Positions 1 through 7,706 of a stretch of 64,000 bases of DNA are shown piece after piece. The stretch covers positions 89,455 through 153,454 of the forward strand of contig NZ_JAHVDK010000020.1 of NCBI RefSeq assembly GCF_051487185.1. Reading direction: 5' to 3'. The notes beneath the pieces were generated by a model. It saw only the letters and a list, made by a program, of their open reading frames with translations. It was not told the origin of the DNA and did not search any database. The stretch's first letter is position 1, and every line of letters begins with the position of its first letter. The DNA is from Inquilinus limosus_F. GTDB taxonomy: Bacteria > Pseudomonadota > Alphaproteobacteria > DSM-16000 > Inquilinaceae. Position numbers and translations under genes: made by a program.

Positions 1-787
1 GCACCTCCAGCGTCGAGGCGCCGACCGTCACCCGCGCCACGGCGCCGGCCTGGGCCACCACCCCGTCCAGCAGATTGGCCTTGCCGACGAAGTCGGAGAT
101 GAAGCGGCTGCGCGGATGCTCGTACATCCGGTAGGGCTGGTCGATCTGGGTGATGCGGCCGTGCTCCATCACCACCACCCGGTCGCTGATCGACAGCGCC
201 TCGGCCTGGTCGTGGGTGACCATGATCGTGGTGGTGCCGGTGCGGCGCTGGATCTGGCGCAGCTCGAACTGCATCGCCTCGCGCAGCTTGGCGTCCAGGT
301 TCGACAGCGGCTCGTCCAGCAGCAGCACCGGCGGCTCGATCACCAGCGCCCGGGCCAGGGCGACGCGCTGGCGCTGCCCGCCCGACAGGGCCCGCGGATA
401 GCGGCCGGCGAGATGGTCGAGATGGACCAGCGCCAGCGCCTCGGCCACCCGCTTCGCCCGCTCCGGCTTTGGTGCGCCGCGCATCTCGAGGCCAAAGGCG
501 ATGTTGTCGGCCACGGTCATGTGCGGGAACAGGGCGTAGCTCTGGAACACCACGCCGAGGCCGCGGCGGTTCGGCTTCACCCGGGTGAGGTCCTGCCCGT
601 CCAGCACGATCCGCCCGGTGGTGGCCGGCACGAAGCCGGCGATCATCTGCAGCGTCGTGGTCTTGCCGCAGCCGGACGGGCCCAGCAGCGACACGAACTC
701 GCCGCGCTCCACGGTCAGGTCGAGATCGGCGACCGCGGCGACGTCGCCATAGAGCTTCGAGATCCGCTCGAGACGGAGAAAGGTCAC
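1..787 (-). CDS. ABC transporter ATP-binding protein (3' end cut by window edge)
   Basis: Energises an inner-membrane ABC importer by ATP hydrolysis in the cytoplasm. Read from a GTG at 787, the protein shows Walker A GPSGCGKT at about residues 36-43, the signature LSGGQRQRV, and a Walker B ending LLLDEPLS. The last visible residues (DFVGKANLLDGVV then beta-rich sequence) look like the start of a TOBE domain, so this is the PotA/FbpC/CysA type that takes up polyamines, iron(III), sulfate or similar small solutes. About 262 codons are visible; the C-terminus lies outside the window. The gene is divergent from an IclR regulator, which suggests (inference) that the regulator controls the transporter. 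The substrate cannot be told from the ATPase alone. Confidence 0.9.
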   Translation of the reverse strand, partial: MTFLRLERISKLYGDVAAVADLDLTVERGEFVSLLGPSGCGKTTTLQMIAGFVPATTGRIVLDGQDLTRVKPNRRGLGVVFQSYALFPHMTVADNIAFGLEMRGAPKPERAKRVAEALALVHLDHLAGRYPRALSGGQRQRVALARALVIEPPVLLLDEPLSNLDAKLREAMQFELRQIQRRTGTTTIMVTHDQAEALSISDRVVVMEHGRITQIDQPYRMYEHPRSRFISDFVGKANLLDGVVAQAGAVARVTVGASTLEV

Positions 788-959
788 TGCCGGCTCCCTG
801 GCATCCCTGTCGATGTCCGGCCGTTCCGCGCTGCCGCGCATCGGCCCCGCCGATCTTGGCTTCCGTGGAACGAAAGGCGCCGGCGCGTCTTTTCAGAACA
901 CCCTTTCAAAGCGGAGAGTCAAGGAGACATTCCGTTTTATAGGAGGTATTATCATTTTA

Positions 960-976
960 ATTCCATATGTCGGAAT
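960..976. promoter_or_regulatory. candidate IclR operator in the divergent promoter region
   Basis: The 788-1010 gap between the ABC gene and the IclR gene is much more AT-rich than its surroundings. It contains an inverted repeat ATTCC-(7 nt)-GGAAT, and an imperfect related element (ATTCC followed by GGAGG) lies at about 929-945. IclR-family proteins bind short palindromes in divergent promoters, so autoregulation and control of the transporter is plausible. The five-base arms are short and could be chance. Confidence 0.3.
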
Positions 977-1010
977 CATTGGCGTCGATACTGATCTGGA
1001 GTTTCCGGAA

Positions 1011-1841
1011 ATGACGAAAGAGAGCGAAGCCCCGGTCAAGAGCCTGCAGCGCGGCTTCGCCATTCTGCGTGCCTTGGCCGAGGCGGGCGGGGAGGGGGCG
1101 AAGCTGATCCGCATCGCCGAGGCCACCGGCCTGACCCAGGCGACCGTTCACCGGCTGCTGCAGGCGCTGCAGGCGGAAGGGATGGTGGAGCAGGACGGGC
1201 GCAGCCGGCTCTACCGGCTCGGCATCGAGTTCTTCGCCCTGGCAGCGCGGGCCGGGAACCCCGGCAACCTGCGCGACCTGTGCCGACCGGTGCTGCAGCG
1301 CCTCTCCGCCATGCTCGGCGACACCGTGTTCCTCCTGGTGCGCAGCGGCTTCGACGCGCTGTGCCTCGACCGCTGCGAGGGGCCGTTCCCGATCCGCTCC
1401 TTCACCGGCGACATCGGCGGCCGGGTGCCGCTCGGGGTCGGACAGGGGGCGCTGGTGATCCTGGCCTTCCTGCCGGAGGCGGAGCGGGAGGAGGTGATCC
1501 GCTTCAACGTCCCGCGCCTGATCGGCCAGAGCTTCATGATGGACGAGGTCTATCTGCGGACCGAGATGGCCAAGGCGCGCGAGACCGGCTTCGCCGCCCG
1601 GCGCGACTTCGTCTTCCCCGGCATGGGCGGCGTCGCCGTGCCGATCCTCGATCGTGAGGAGCGGGCGGTGGCGGCACTCAGCATCGGCACGATCTCGGAG
1701 CGGCTGGGCGAGGACCGGCTGCCGACCGTGGTCGAGATCCTGAAGCGCGAGGCGGCGGCGATCGGCCCGCGCCTCAACCCCTTCGACCCGGCGCTGCGCC
1801 GGCCGGCGCAGCTATTGGGCAGCGCCTCGCGCGGAGGGTGA
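1011..1841 (+). CDS. IclR-family transcriptional regulator
   Basis: DNA-binding regulator of 276 residues, the usual size for IclR proteins. The N-terminal winged helix-turn-helix covers roughly residues 12-70 (SLQRGFAILRAL, then TGLTQATVHRLLQAL). The rest is the effector-binding domain, with the family-typical PFPIRSFTG stretch and a GVAVPI motif near the C-terminus. An in-frame upstream extension to 813 exists, but its sequence is unlike the family and runs through the divergent promoter region, so the ATG at 1011 is preferred. It probably senses a small organic molecule and controls the adjacent divergent ABC transporter (inference). Confidence 0.88.
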   Translation: MTKESEAPVKSLQRGFAILRALAEAGGEGAKLIRIAEATGLTQATVHRLLQALQAEGMVEQDGRSRLYRLGIEFFALAARAGNPGNLRDLCRPVLQRLSAMLGDTVFLLVRSGFDALCLDRCEGPFPIRSFTGDIGGRVPLGVGQGALVILAFLPEAEREEVIRFNVPRLIGQSFMMDEVYLRTEMAKARETGFAARRDFVFPGMGGVAVPILDREERAVAALSIGTISERLGEDRLPTVVEILKREAAAIGPRLNPFDPALRRPAQLLGSASRGG

Positions 1842-1881
1842 CGCTTCCGTTTTCAGCGTCGATATGCCAGGGAGGGCCGGC

Positions 1882-2925
1882 ATGACCGACGATCCCGCGC
1901 TCGACACCCTGTTCCTGCCGTTCCGGACCGGGGCCCTGGCTTGGCCCGCGGAGGACCGGGCCTTGTTCCTCGGCGCCCGCGCGGGCGCCGCCCTGGCCGA
2001 ATTCGCCTCGCCCGCGCTGGCCTGCGAGCAGAGCTTCCGGCCGCAGGCCGCGGCGCTGGAGCGGGCTGGGCTCGCGGTCTCGACCCGGGTCGAAGGCCGG
2101 TTCCCGCTGGTCCTCGTGCTGCCGCCGCGGCAGCGCGAGGCGGCGAGGGCACTGCTGGCCCGGGCGCTGGACCAGGCCGAACCCGGCGGGACGGTGGTGG
2201 CCAGCCTGGCCAACACCGACGGGGCTCGCTCGGTCGAGGAGGATCTGGCCCGTCTGGCCGGCCCGGTCGAGAGCCGGTCGAAGAACCGCTGCCGTGTGTT
2301 CTGGGCGCAGCCGAGTGACGACACGGGCGATCCCGCCCTGCGCGCCGAATGGGCGGCGCTGGACGCGCCGCGGCCGGTGGCGGGCGGCCGCTTCCTCAGC
2401 CGCCCCGGCCTGTTCGCCTGGGACCGGATCGATCCCGGCTCCGCCTTGCTGGCCGCGCATCTGCCGTCGGACCTGAAGGGCCGCGGCGCCGATCTCGGGG
2501 CCGGCTTCGGCTTCCTCGCCGCCGAGGTGCTGGAGCGCTGCCCGGAGGTGACGGCGCTTGACCTCTACGAGGCGGAGGCCAAAGCGCTGGAGCTGGCACG
2601 CCGCAATCTCGAACCCTATGCCGGCCGAGCAGAGCTCGACTTCCTCTGGCACGACGTCGCCGCCGGGCTGATGCCGGGCCGACGCTACCATTTCATTGTC
2701 ACCAACCCGCCTTTCCACGAGGGCGGGCGGGCCGACCGCCACGATCTCGGCCGCGCCTTCATCGCCGCCGCGGCGGCGGCGCTGCGGCCGAAGGGGCGGC
2801 TGTGGCTGGTGGCGAACCGGCATCTGCCCTACGAGGCGGCGCTGGAGCAGGCCTTCACCATGGTCCGCCGCGTCGCCGATGACGGTGCCTACAAGGTGAT
2901 CGAAGCGGCGAAGGGGGCGCGATGA
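1882..2925 (+). CDS. RsmC-like class I SAM methyltransferase (16S rRNA guanine-N2 type)
   Basis: Probable rRNA guanine-N2 methyltransferase of the RsmC/RlmG family, 347 residues. The N-terminal half is the degenerate methyltransferase-like domain typical of RsmC. The active domain has the SAM-binding DLGAGFGFL at about 204-212 and the catalytic NPPF at 275-278, which marks enzymes methylating exocyclic amines of guanine or adenine. The start at 1882 has a GGAGGG ribosome site 5-6 nt upstream; an ATG at 1864 is in frame but lacks one. The gene overlaps the next one by 4 bp (ATGA), and the neighbour is an RsuA-like pseudouridine synthase, so both may act on 16S rRNA (inference). Confidence 0.82.
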   Translation: MTDDPALDTLFLPFRTGALAWPAEDRALFLGARAGAALAEFASPALACEQSFRPQAAALERAGLAVSTRVEGRFPLVLVLPPRQREAARALLARALDQAEPGGTVVASLANTDGARSVEEDLARLAGPVESRSKNRCRVFWAQPSDDTGDPALRAEWAALDAPRPVAGGRFLSRPGLFAWDRIDPGSALLAAHLPSDLKGRGADLGAGFGFLAAEVLERCPEVTALDLYEAEAKALELARRNLEPYAGRAELDFLWHDVAAGLMPGRRYHFIVTNPPFHEGGRADRHDLGRAFIAAAAAALRPKGRLWLVANRHLPYEAALEQAFTMVRRVADDGAYKVIEAAKGAR

Positions 2926-3668
2926 AGCTGGTCCGCCGCCTCGCCAATCTCGGTTACGGCAGCCGCAAGCAGGTCGAAGCGATGCTGCGCGACGGCCGCG
3001 TCACCGATGCCGAGGGCCGGCCGCTCGGAGCCGAGGCGCAGCCGGAGCACGAGGCGGTCCGGGTCGACGGCCGGCCGCTCGACCCGCCGCCGGGCGCCGT
3101 GCTGATGCTGCACAAGCCGGCCGGCTACACCTGCTCGACCAGCGATCCCGGCCGCGTGGTCTATCAGCTGTTGCCGCCGCGCTTCCGCCTGCGCAATCCG
3201 ATCATCGCCCCGGTCGGGCGCCTCGACCGCGACACCACCGGCCTGCTGCTGCTGACCGATGACGGCCCGCTGCTGCACCGGATCATCTCGCCGAAGAGCC
3301 GGATCCCGAAGGTCTACCAGGCCACGCTGGCGCGCGACCTGACGGGGGAGGAAGCGGCGGTCTTCGCTTCTGGCACGCTGATGCTGCGGTCGGAGACGAC
3401 ACCGCTGGAGCCGGCGGTGCTGCAGCCGCTGGGGCCGCGCCGGGCCCGGCTGACCGTGACCGAAGGCCGCTACCATCAGATCCGCCGGATGTTCGCGGCT
3501 GTCGGCAACCATGTCGAGGCGCTGCACCGGATCGCCATCGGCGGCCTCGGCCTCGGCGATTTGGCTGAAGGCCGATGGCGGCTCCTGGACCAGGCCGAGG
3601 TGGCGTCAGTGTTCAAGGTGACGGATCCTGAACATATGTTCGACGGTTCAGGTACCGGAGCGTCATAG
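2922..3668 (+). CDS. RsuA/RluB-family rRNA pseudouridine synthase
   Basis: Converts a specific uridine in rRNA to pseudouridine. The 248-residue protein begins with an S4 RNA-binding domain (MKLVRRLANLGYGSRK...) and carries the catalytic motif GRLDRDTTGLLLLTDDG, in which the first Asp is the nucleophile, followed by KVYQATL and the YHQIRRM segment typical of the family. It is translationally coupled to the upstream RsmC-like gene through an ATGA overlap. RsuA (16S U516) is the likeliest specificity by pairing with the small-subunit methyltransferase, but RluB, RluE or RluF activity cannot be excluded. Confidence 0.88.
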   Translation: MKLVRRLANLGYGSRKQVEAMLRDGRVTDAEGRPLGAEAQPEHEAVRVDGRPLDPPPGAVLMLHKPAGYTCSTSDPGRVVYQLLPPRFRLRNPIIAPVGRLDRDTTGLLLLTDDGPLLHRIISPKSRIPKVYQATLARDLTGEEAAVFASGTLMLRSETTPLEPAVLQPLGPRRARLTVTEGRYHQIRRMFAAVGNHVEALHRIAIGGLGLGDLAEGRWRLLDQAEVASVFKVTDPEHMFDGSGTGAS

Positions 3669-3805
3669 GAATGTAATATTATGTCCTGATTGATGATTTT
3701 CCTTGTCGGCACGCCCTCACTGGCGCAGAGTGCCGACCCTGCAGGTCGGAGATCGACCGCGGGGCAGCAAACAGATATTGCCGTCAGCCCCGCCGGCCCG
3801 TGTGC

Positions 3806-3970
3806 TTATCGGTTTGGCATCCGTTCCCCGATGTCGATGCGCTTCACAGGATCCGTCGCATCGCCGATGAACATGCAGTGATCGATCTTCTCCTGCGAGA
3901 ACACGGCGCGCGGCAGGCTTTCGGGGCTGCCAAGGGCCGCAATGACAAAAGCTGCTGGAGGAACCGCCAT
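3806..3970 (-). CDS. possible small ORF, 54 residues, unknown
   Basis: Open frame from ATG at 3970 to TAA at 3806 in the 300-bp space between the RsuA-like gene and the next plus-strand gene. Its second half (FSQEKIDHCMFIGDATDPV, then KRIDIGERMPNR) has a globular, protein-like composition rather than the Arg/Ala/Gly-rich look of shadow frames. No ribosome site is convincing, and the start overlaps the opposite-strand start at 3969 by 2 bp. It may be a decayed gene remnant. Nothing else was recognised between 3669 and 3968. Confidence 0.2.
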   Translation of the reverse strand: MAVPPAAFVIAALGSPESLPRAVFSQEKIDHCMFIGDATDPVKRIDIGERMPNR

Positions 3971-4289
3971 GGCTGGTCAGCACCGCAGGCGTCCCAGGTC
4001 GAGCCCGGCCCCGCTTCGGGCGGATGAACACGAGATGGTTCCCCTTCCGCCCAAGGCCGCGAACGACACCGGCGCTGTGGTCCCGATGAGGGAGATCGCG
4101 GAAGTGGACCGTCCGGCCGAAGCCCCCATGCCCCGCCCGTCGCGCGTGCATGCGGCCTTGCGGGCCGAGATGCTGTGCCGCGGGCTGCACCTGTCGCAGG
4201 CTGAATTCGCCCGTCGCTACGGTCCGGCCAGTTCCGTCGTGCGCAACTGGGCGCCGCGGCAGGCGCAGCCGAGCGGCATCAAGCTCTAG
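3969..4289 (+). CDS. small helix-turn-helix-like protein
   Basis: Protein of 106 residues whose start follows a strong ribosome site (TGGAGGA, 7-8 nt before ATG 3969). The first 60 residues are basic and proline-rich and probably disordered. The C-terminal 45 residues (LRAEMLCRGLHLSQAEFARR, then YGPASSVVRNW) resemble the helix-turn-helix of Xre or HigA/MqsA-type antitoxins, in which LSQ-EFA-R-G and an RNWE-like recognition helix recur; here the usual Glu after NW is replaced and the protein ends soon after. It could be a DNA-binding regulator, an orphan antitoxin or a truncated one. Its partner, if any, is not visible. Confidence 0.5.
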   Translation: MAGQHRRRPRSSPAPLRADEHEMVPLPPKAANDTGAVVPMREIAEVDRPAEAPMPRPSRVHAALRAEMLCRGLHLSQAEFARRYGPASSVVRNWAPRQAQPSGIKL

Positions 4290-4453
4290 CCTTCTCCGAG
4301 CACAGTTCTCGATCGAACCGGCGGCCGCCGACGCGGCCCGCCGGCTTTCGCTTGCCCGCGGTCTGGAACGGCTTTCCGCACCGACCGCGGATGACAGCCC
4401 GTCGGTACGGTGCTACCCGGGAGTCAGCATGGTCGGGCGATCGAGGGGAACGG

Positions 4454-5092
4454 ATGCGCTGGGAAGGACGGACGGCGATGGCGCGGGCCTGGGTCCGGCT
4501 GCCGTCGGGCAAGCGGCTCGACCTGCTCAATCCGACTCCCTTCGACTGGGACGACCGCGATCTGGCGCTGGGCCTCGCCCGGACCTATCGCTGGGGCGGG
4601 CATTCGGCCTGGCCGCTGCCGCTCTCGGTCGCTCAGCATTCGCTGGCGGTTCTGGCGCTGTGCCGCGCCTGGGCGCCGGCCCCTCTGTCGCCCCTGGCCG
4701 AGCTGCGCGAGCTGCTGCACGACGCCGATGAAGGGCTGCTCGGCTTCGACCCGCTATCGGTGATCAAGCCCTTTCTGGGCGAGGAGTTCCGTGCCCTGAC
4801 CGCGCGGCTTGAGGATGCGGTGTTCCAGCGCTACGGCCTGCCGCGCTGGACGGCGGAGCAGAAGGCTTTCCACAAGCGGGCCGACCGGGTCGCCGCGGCC
4901 AGCGAGGCGATCCATGTCGTCGGCTGGACCCGTGACGAGGTCTCGCGGGTGCTGAAGATCCGGTTCCGCCCGATCGACGACGATCCGCTGCAGCCGATCT
5001 ATGGCGGCACGCCGTGGGAGCCTTGGGCACCGGACCTGGCGGCGGAGCGGTTCCTGGTCGAGCTGGGGCGGCTGAAGACAGCGGCCGGCTGA
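4454..5092 (+). CDS. HD-domain phosphohydrolase (YfbR-like)
   Basis: Metal-dependent phosphohydrolase of 212 residues. HD-family ligands are visible: SVAQHSLAVL (first His), LLHDADEGLLG (the HD pair) and a later Asp region (FHKRADRVAAASE), matching the YfbR/HDDC2 layout of enzymes that dephosphorylate 5'-nucleotides. The start at 4454 has GAGGGGA placed 6 nt upstream; an internal ATG at 4478 is the alternative. It stands alone and is convergent with the AbrB-type gene. The substrate is inferred from the family only. The 4290-4453 gap before it shows nothing recognisable. Confidence 0.72.
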   Translation: MRWEGRTAMARAWVRLPSGKRLDLLNPTPFDWDDRDLALGLARTYRWGGHSAWPLPLSVAQHSLAVLALCRAWAPAPLSPLAELRELLHDADEGLLGFDPLSVIKPFLGEEFRALTARLEDAVFQRYGLPRWTAEQKAFHKRADRVAAASEAIHVVGWTRDEVSRVLKIRFRPIDDDPLQPIYGGTPWEPWAPDLAAERFLVELGRLKTAAG

Positions 5093-5100
5093 GCCGCCTA

Positions 5101-6186
5101 TCAAACGTGCCGCGTCCGCCGGGCGATGAAGCGCGCCACCGTCGGGCCCAGCAGCACCACCAGGAAGAAGCGCACGGTCTGCAGCGCCATGACGAAGGGC
5201 AGGTCGACATCGCTGGAGGCGGCGATGATGGCGATCGAATCCATGCCGCCGGGGCTGGTCGCGAGATAGGCGGTCAGCGGGTCGACCCCGAGCGTCCGCA
5301 CCAGCACATAGGCCAGCCCGCCGCAGAACGCGATCAGCACCAGGATCGACAGCAGGATCTGCGGCAGCGCGCGGGCGGCATGCTGTAGGACCGACCGGGT
5401 GAAGCCAAGGCCGATGTTCCAGCCGACCAGGGCGTAGGCGATGGCGAGCAGCCATTCCGGCAGCTCGATCTCGATCAGGCCCAAGGAGTGCAGCACCGCC
5501 CCGACCACCAGCGGCACTAGCATCGGGCCGGCCGGAATGCGCAGCAGCCGCCCGGCCACGGCGCCGAGTCCGGCCAGGGCCAGCGTCACGGCGAACGGGC
5601 CTGCGTCGAGCGGCGGGAACCAGATGATGGCCGGTGGGCCGGCGGCGCCGGCATCGATCCAGACGCGGGCGATAACCGAGGCCGCGGTGGCGACGCAGAC
5701 GACGCGGAGGTACTGCATGAAGGCGACCAGCCGGGCATCGGCGCCGAACGCCTCCGCCATCAGCACCATGGCGGTCGCCGCGCCGGGGGAGGAACCCCAG
5801 ACGCCGGTGGTCCCGGGCAGCACCTGCCAGCGGCTCATCAGCCAGCCGAGCACGCTGCTGGCGACCAGTGTCGACAGCACGATCGCCAGGAACAGCGGCC
5901 AGTCCTGCAGGAACGAGGCCAGGATCGTCGGCGTGATCGCGGCGGCGATCAGACAACCGATGATCGCCTGGGCGCCGAAATAGGGCCGGCGCGGCACCCG
6001 GATGGTGCCGCCGCCGACGCCGACCGCGATGCCGGCGATCATCGGCCCCAGCAGCAGGGCCGCGGGCAGGTCGGCGGCCTCCAGCAGGCCGGCCATGGCA
6101 GCCGAAGCAACCAGCAGGAGAGCCCATTGCCCGGCACGCGGCAGCTTGGCCAGGCTCGGCGTTGCCGAGCCGCTCATGGAAACCAC
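5101..6186 (-). CDS. AbrB-family membrane protein (putative transporter)
   Basis: Polytopic inner-membrane protein of about 361 residues with two homologous halves of hydrophobic helices, each including the glycine-rich stretches typical of the AbrB-duplication family (once misnamed ammonia monooxygenase). Recognisable segments are LLLGPMIAGIAVGVGGG and SPGGMDSIAIIAASS. Members are thought to be transporters or regulators of membrane solute flux; the substrate is unknown. It lies downstream of the MFS exporter on the same strand, 120 bp away. The start may be GTG 6186 (GAGG 5 nt upstream) or ATG 6177. Confidence 0.75.
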   Translation of the reverse strand: MVSMSGSATPSLAKLPRAGQWALLLVASAAMAGLLEAADLPAALLLGPMIAGIAVGVGGGTIRVPRRPYFGAQAIIGCLIAAAITPTILASFLQDWPLFLAIVLSTLVASSVLGWLMSRWQVLPGTTGVWGSSPGAATAMVLMAEAFGADARLVAFMQYLRVVCVATAASVIARVWIDAGAAGPPAIIWFPPLDAGPFAVTLALAGLGAVAGRLLRIPAGPMLVPLVVGAVLHSLGLIEIELPEWLLAIAYALVGWNIGLGFTRSVLQHAARALPQILLSILVLIAFCGGLAYVLVRTLGVDPLTAYLATSPGGMDSIAIIAASSDVDLPFVMALQTVRFFLVVLLGPTVARFIARRTRHV

Positions 6187-6205
6187 TGCAGCCTCGCTTT
6201 CCGCC

Positions 6206-6307
6206 TCAGGATCGGCCGAGCACGATGTCCGCGGCCTGGGAGACGATTCCGATGCGCGGCAGGATAGACTCGACCGCGAAGGCGTGCATCTCCGCCGACA
6301 GGCGCAT
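6206..6307 (-). CDS. possible 33-residue peptide coupled to the MFS gene
   Basis: The stop codon of the MFS gene and an ATG overlap as TGATG (6309-6305), opening a short frame that ends at 6206 with 33 codons before its stop. The sequence (MRLSAEMHAFAVESILPRIG at the start) is amphipathic and is not recognised. TGATG overlaps usually mark translational coupling, which is the only support; it may equally be chance. Confidence 0.2.
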   Translation of the reverse strand: MRLSAEMHAFAVESILPRIGIVSQAADIVLGRS

Positions 6308-7590
6308 CAGGGCTGACGCGGCGGCAGGGCGATGAGGCGGAGCGCGATCAGCAGCGCCGCCAAGACCAGGGCACCGATCATCAGGGTGATGCCCGGCCAG
6401 CCCCAGCCGGTCCAGGCGATGCCGCCGAGCGAGCCGGCGACGCTGGAGCCGAGATAGTAGAAGAACAGGTAGAGCGAGGAGGCCTGGGCCCGGGCCTGTC
6501 GCGCCCGCCGGCCGACCCAGCTGCTGGCCACCGAATGGGCGCCGAAGAAGCCGAAGGTCAGGACCGCGACGCCGGTGACGATCGCCCACAGCGCGTCACT
6601 GCTCGTCAGGGCGATGCCGGCCAGCATCAGCGCGATCGGCGTCCAGAACACCCGACGGCGGCCGAGCACCCCGGCGAGATGGCCGACCCAGATCGAGGCG
6701 CCGATGCCGACCAGATAGACGACAAAGATCGCCGCCACGACGGTCTGGCTCAGCCCGAAGGGCGGCACCAGCAGCCGGAAGCCGGTGTAGTTGTAGAGGG
6801 TGACGAAGGCGCCCATCAGCAGGAAGCCTTCGAGGAACAGCCAGCGGAGCCCTGGGTCGCGCAGATGGTCGGCGAAGGCGGCGAGCAGCGCCCGCGGCCG
6901 CAGCGGCCGGGGGCGGAAATGGGCCGAGGGCGGCAGGCTGCGCCAGAACAAGACCGCGCAGATGAGGCCGGTCAGCCCGACCACGCCGAGCCCCAGGCGC
7001 CAGGAGCCGAGATCGGTCAGCACGCCGGCGATCAAGCGTCCGCCTAACCCGCCCAGGGCGCTGCCACCGATGAACAGCCCCATGGCCAGCCCGACCGAGC
7101 GCGGATGCATCTCCTCGCTGACATAGGCCATGGCGACGGCCGGCAACCCGCTGAGCGTCAGCCCCATCAACGCCCGCAGCAGCAGGAGGCCGTGCCAGGA
7201 CGGCATCAGCGCCGTCAGCACGGTCAGCAGCGCCGAGGCGAACAGCGAGGCCAGCATCACCGGCTTGCGGCCCCAGGCTTCGGACAGGGCGCTGGCCCCC
7301 AGCATGGCGAAGGCCAGCGTGCCGGTGGTCAGCGACAGCGACAGGCTGCTCTCGGCGGCGCCGACCCCGAAGGTCCCAGCGAAGACCGGCATCAGCGGCT
7401 GCACGCAGTAGAGCAGGGCGAAGGTGGCAAAGCCGGCGGCGAACAGCGCCAGGTTGGTGCGGTGGAACGCGGCGGTGCCGTGCTCGATATAGGCGACGAG
7501 GTCCTCGGCCGCGATCGTCCCGGCCGGGACGGCGTGGGCTATGGACGGGGGCGCGGACGGGCGCGGCAGCGACTGGATCGATGACGTCAC
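6307..7590 (-). CDS. ynfM: MFS transporter, YnfM-like
   Basis: Twelve-helix major facilitator exporter of 427 residues in the inner membrane. After a soluble N-terminus, helix 1 begins at LALFAAGFATFALLY, followed by the LPLMP-like QPLMPVF motif of YnfM proteins; motif A of the first half is seen as ASALSEAWGRKPVM. GTG at 7590 is preceded by GGAGAGA at 7 nt. The gene is divergent from a LysR regulator, the same arrangement as ynfL/ynfM in Escherichia coli. Members are predicted proton-driven efflux pumps for sugars or drugs. The substrate is not known. Confidence 0.82.
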   Translation of the reverse strand: MTSSIQSLPRPSAPPSIAHAVPAGTIAAEDLVAYIEHGTAAFHRTNLALFAAGFATFALLYCVQPLMPVFAGTFGVGAAESSLSLSLTTGTLAFAMLGASALSEAWGRKPVMLASLFASALLTVLTALMPSWHGLLLLRALMGLTLSGLPAVAMAYVSEEMHPRSVGLAMGLFIGGSALGGLGGRLIAGVLTDLGSWRLGLGVVGLTGLICAVLFWRSLPPSAHFRPRPLRPRALLAAFADHLRDPGLRWLFLEGFLLMGAFVTLYNYTGFRLLVPPFGLSQTVVAAIFVVYLVGIGASIWVGHLAGVLGRRRVFWTPIALMLAGIALTSSDALWAIVTGVAVLTFGFFGAHSVASSWVGRRARQARAQASSLYLFFYYLGSSVAGSLGGIAWTGWGWPGITLMIGALVLAALLIALRLIALPPRQP

Positions 7591-7659
7591 GGGATCTCTC
7601 CGGCCGGGCCTGCGGAAGGGAAGGCGCCCGGCCTTTGCGGAAAAACATGGTCCCGCCGA

Positions 7660-7697
7660 TTGATAGTGTCCAATATGTTTGGCGGCACATTTGATAG
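7660..7697. promoter_or_regulatory. candidate LysR operator between ynfM- and ynfL-like genes
   Basis: In the 116-bp divergent intergenic region there are two direct copies of TTGATAG (7660-7666 and 7691-7697), 31 bp apart (about three helical turns), flanking the palindrome CCAATATGTTTGG at 7670-7682. The spacing suits a LysR tetramer bound on one face of DNA. The assignment rests on position and symmetry only. Confidence 0.4.
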
Positions 7698-7706
7698 CTT
7701 TGACGA

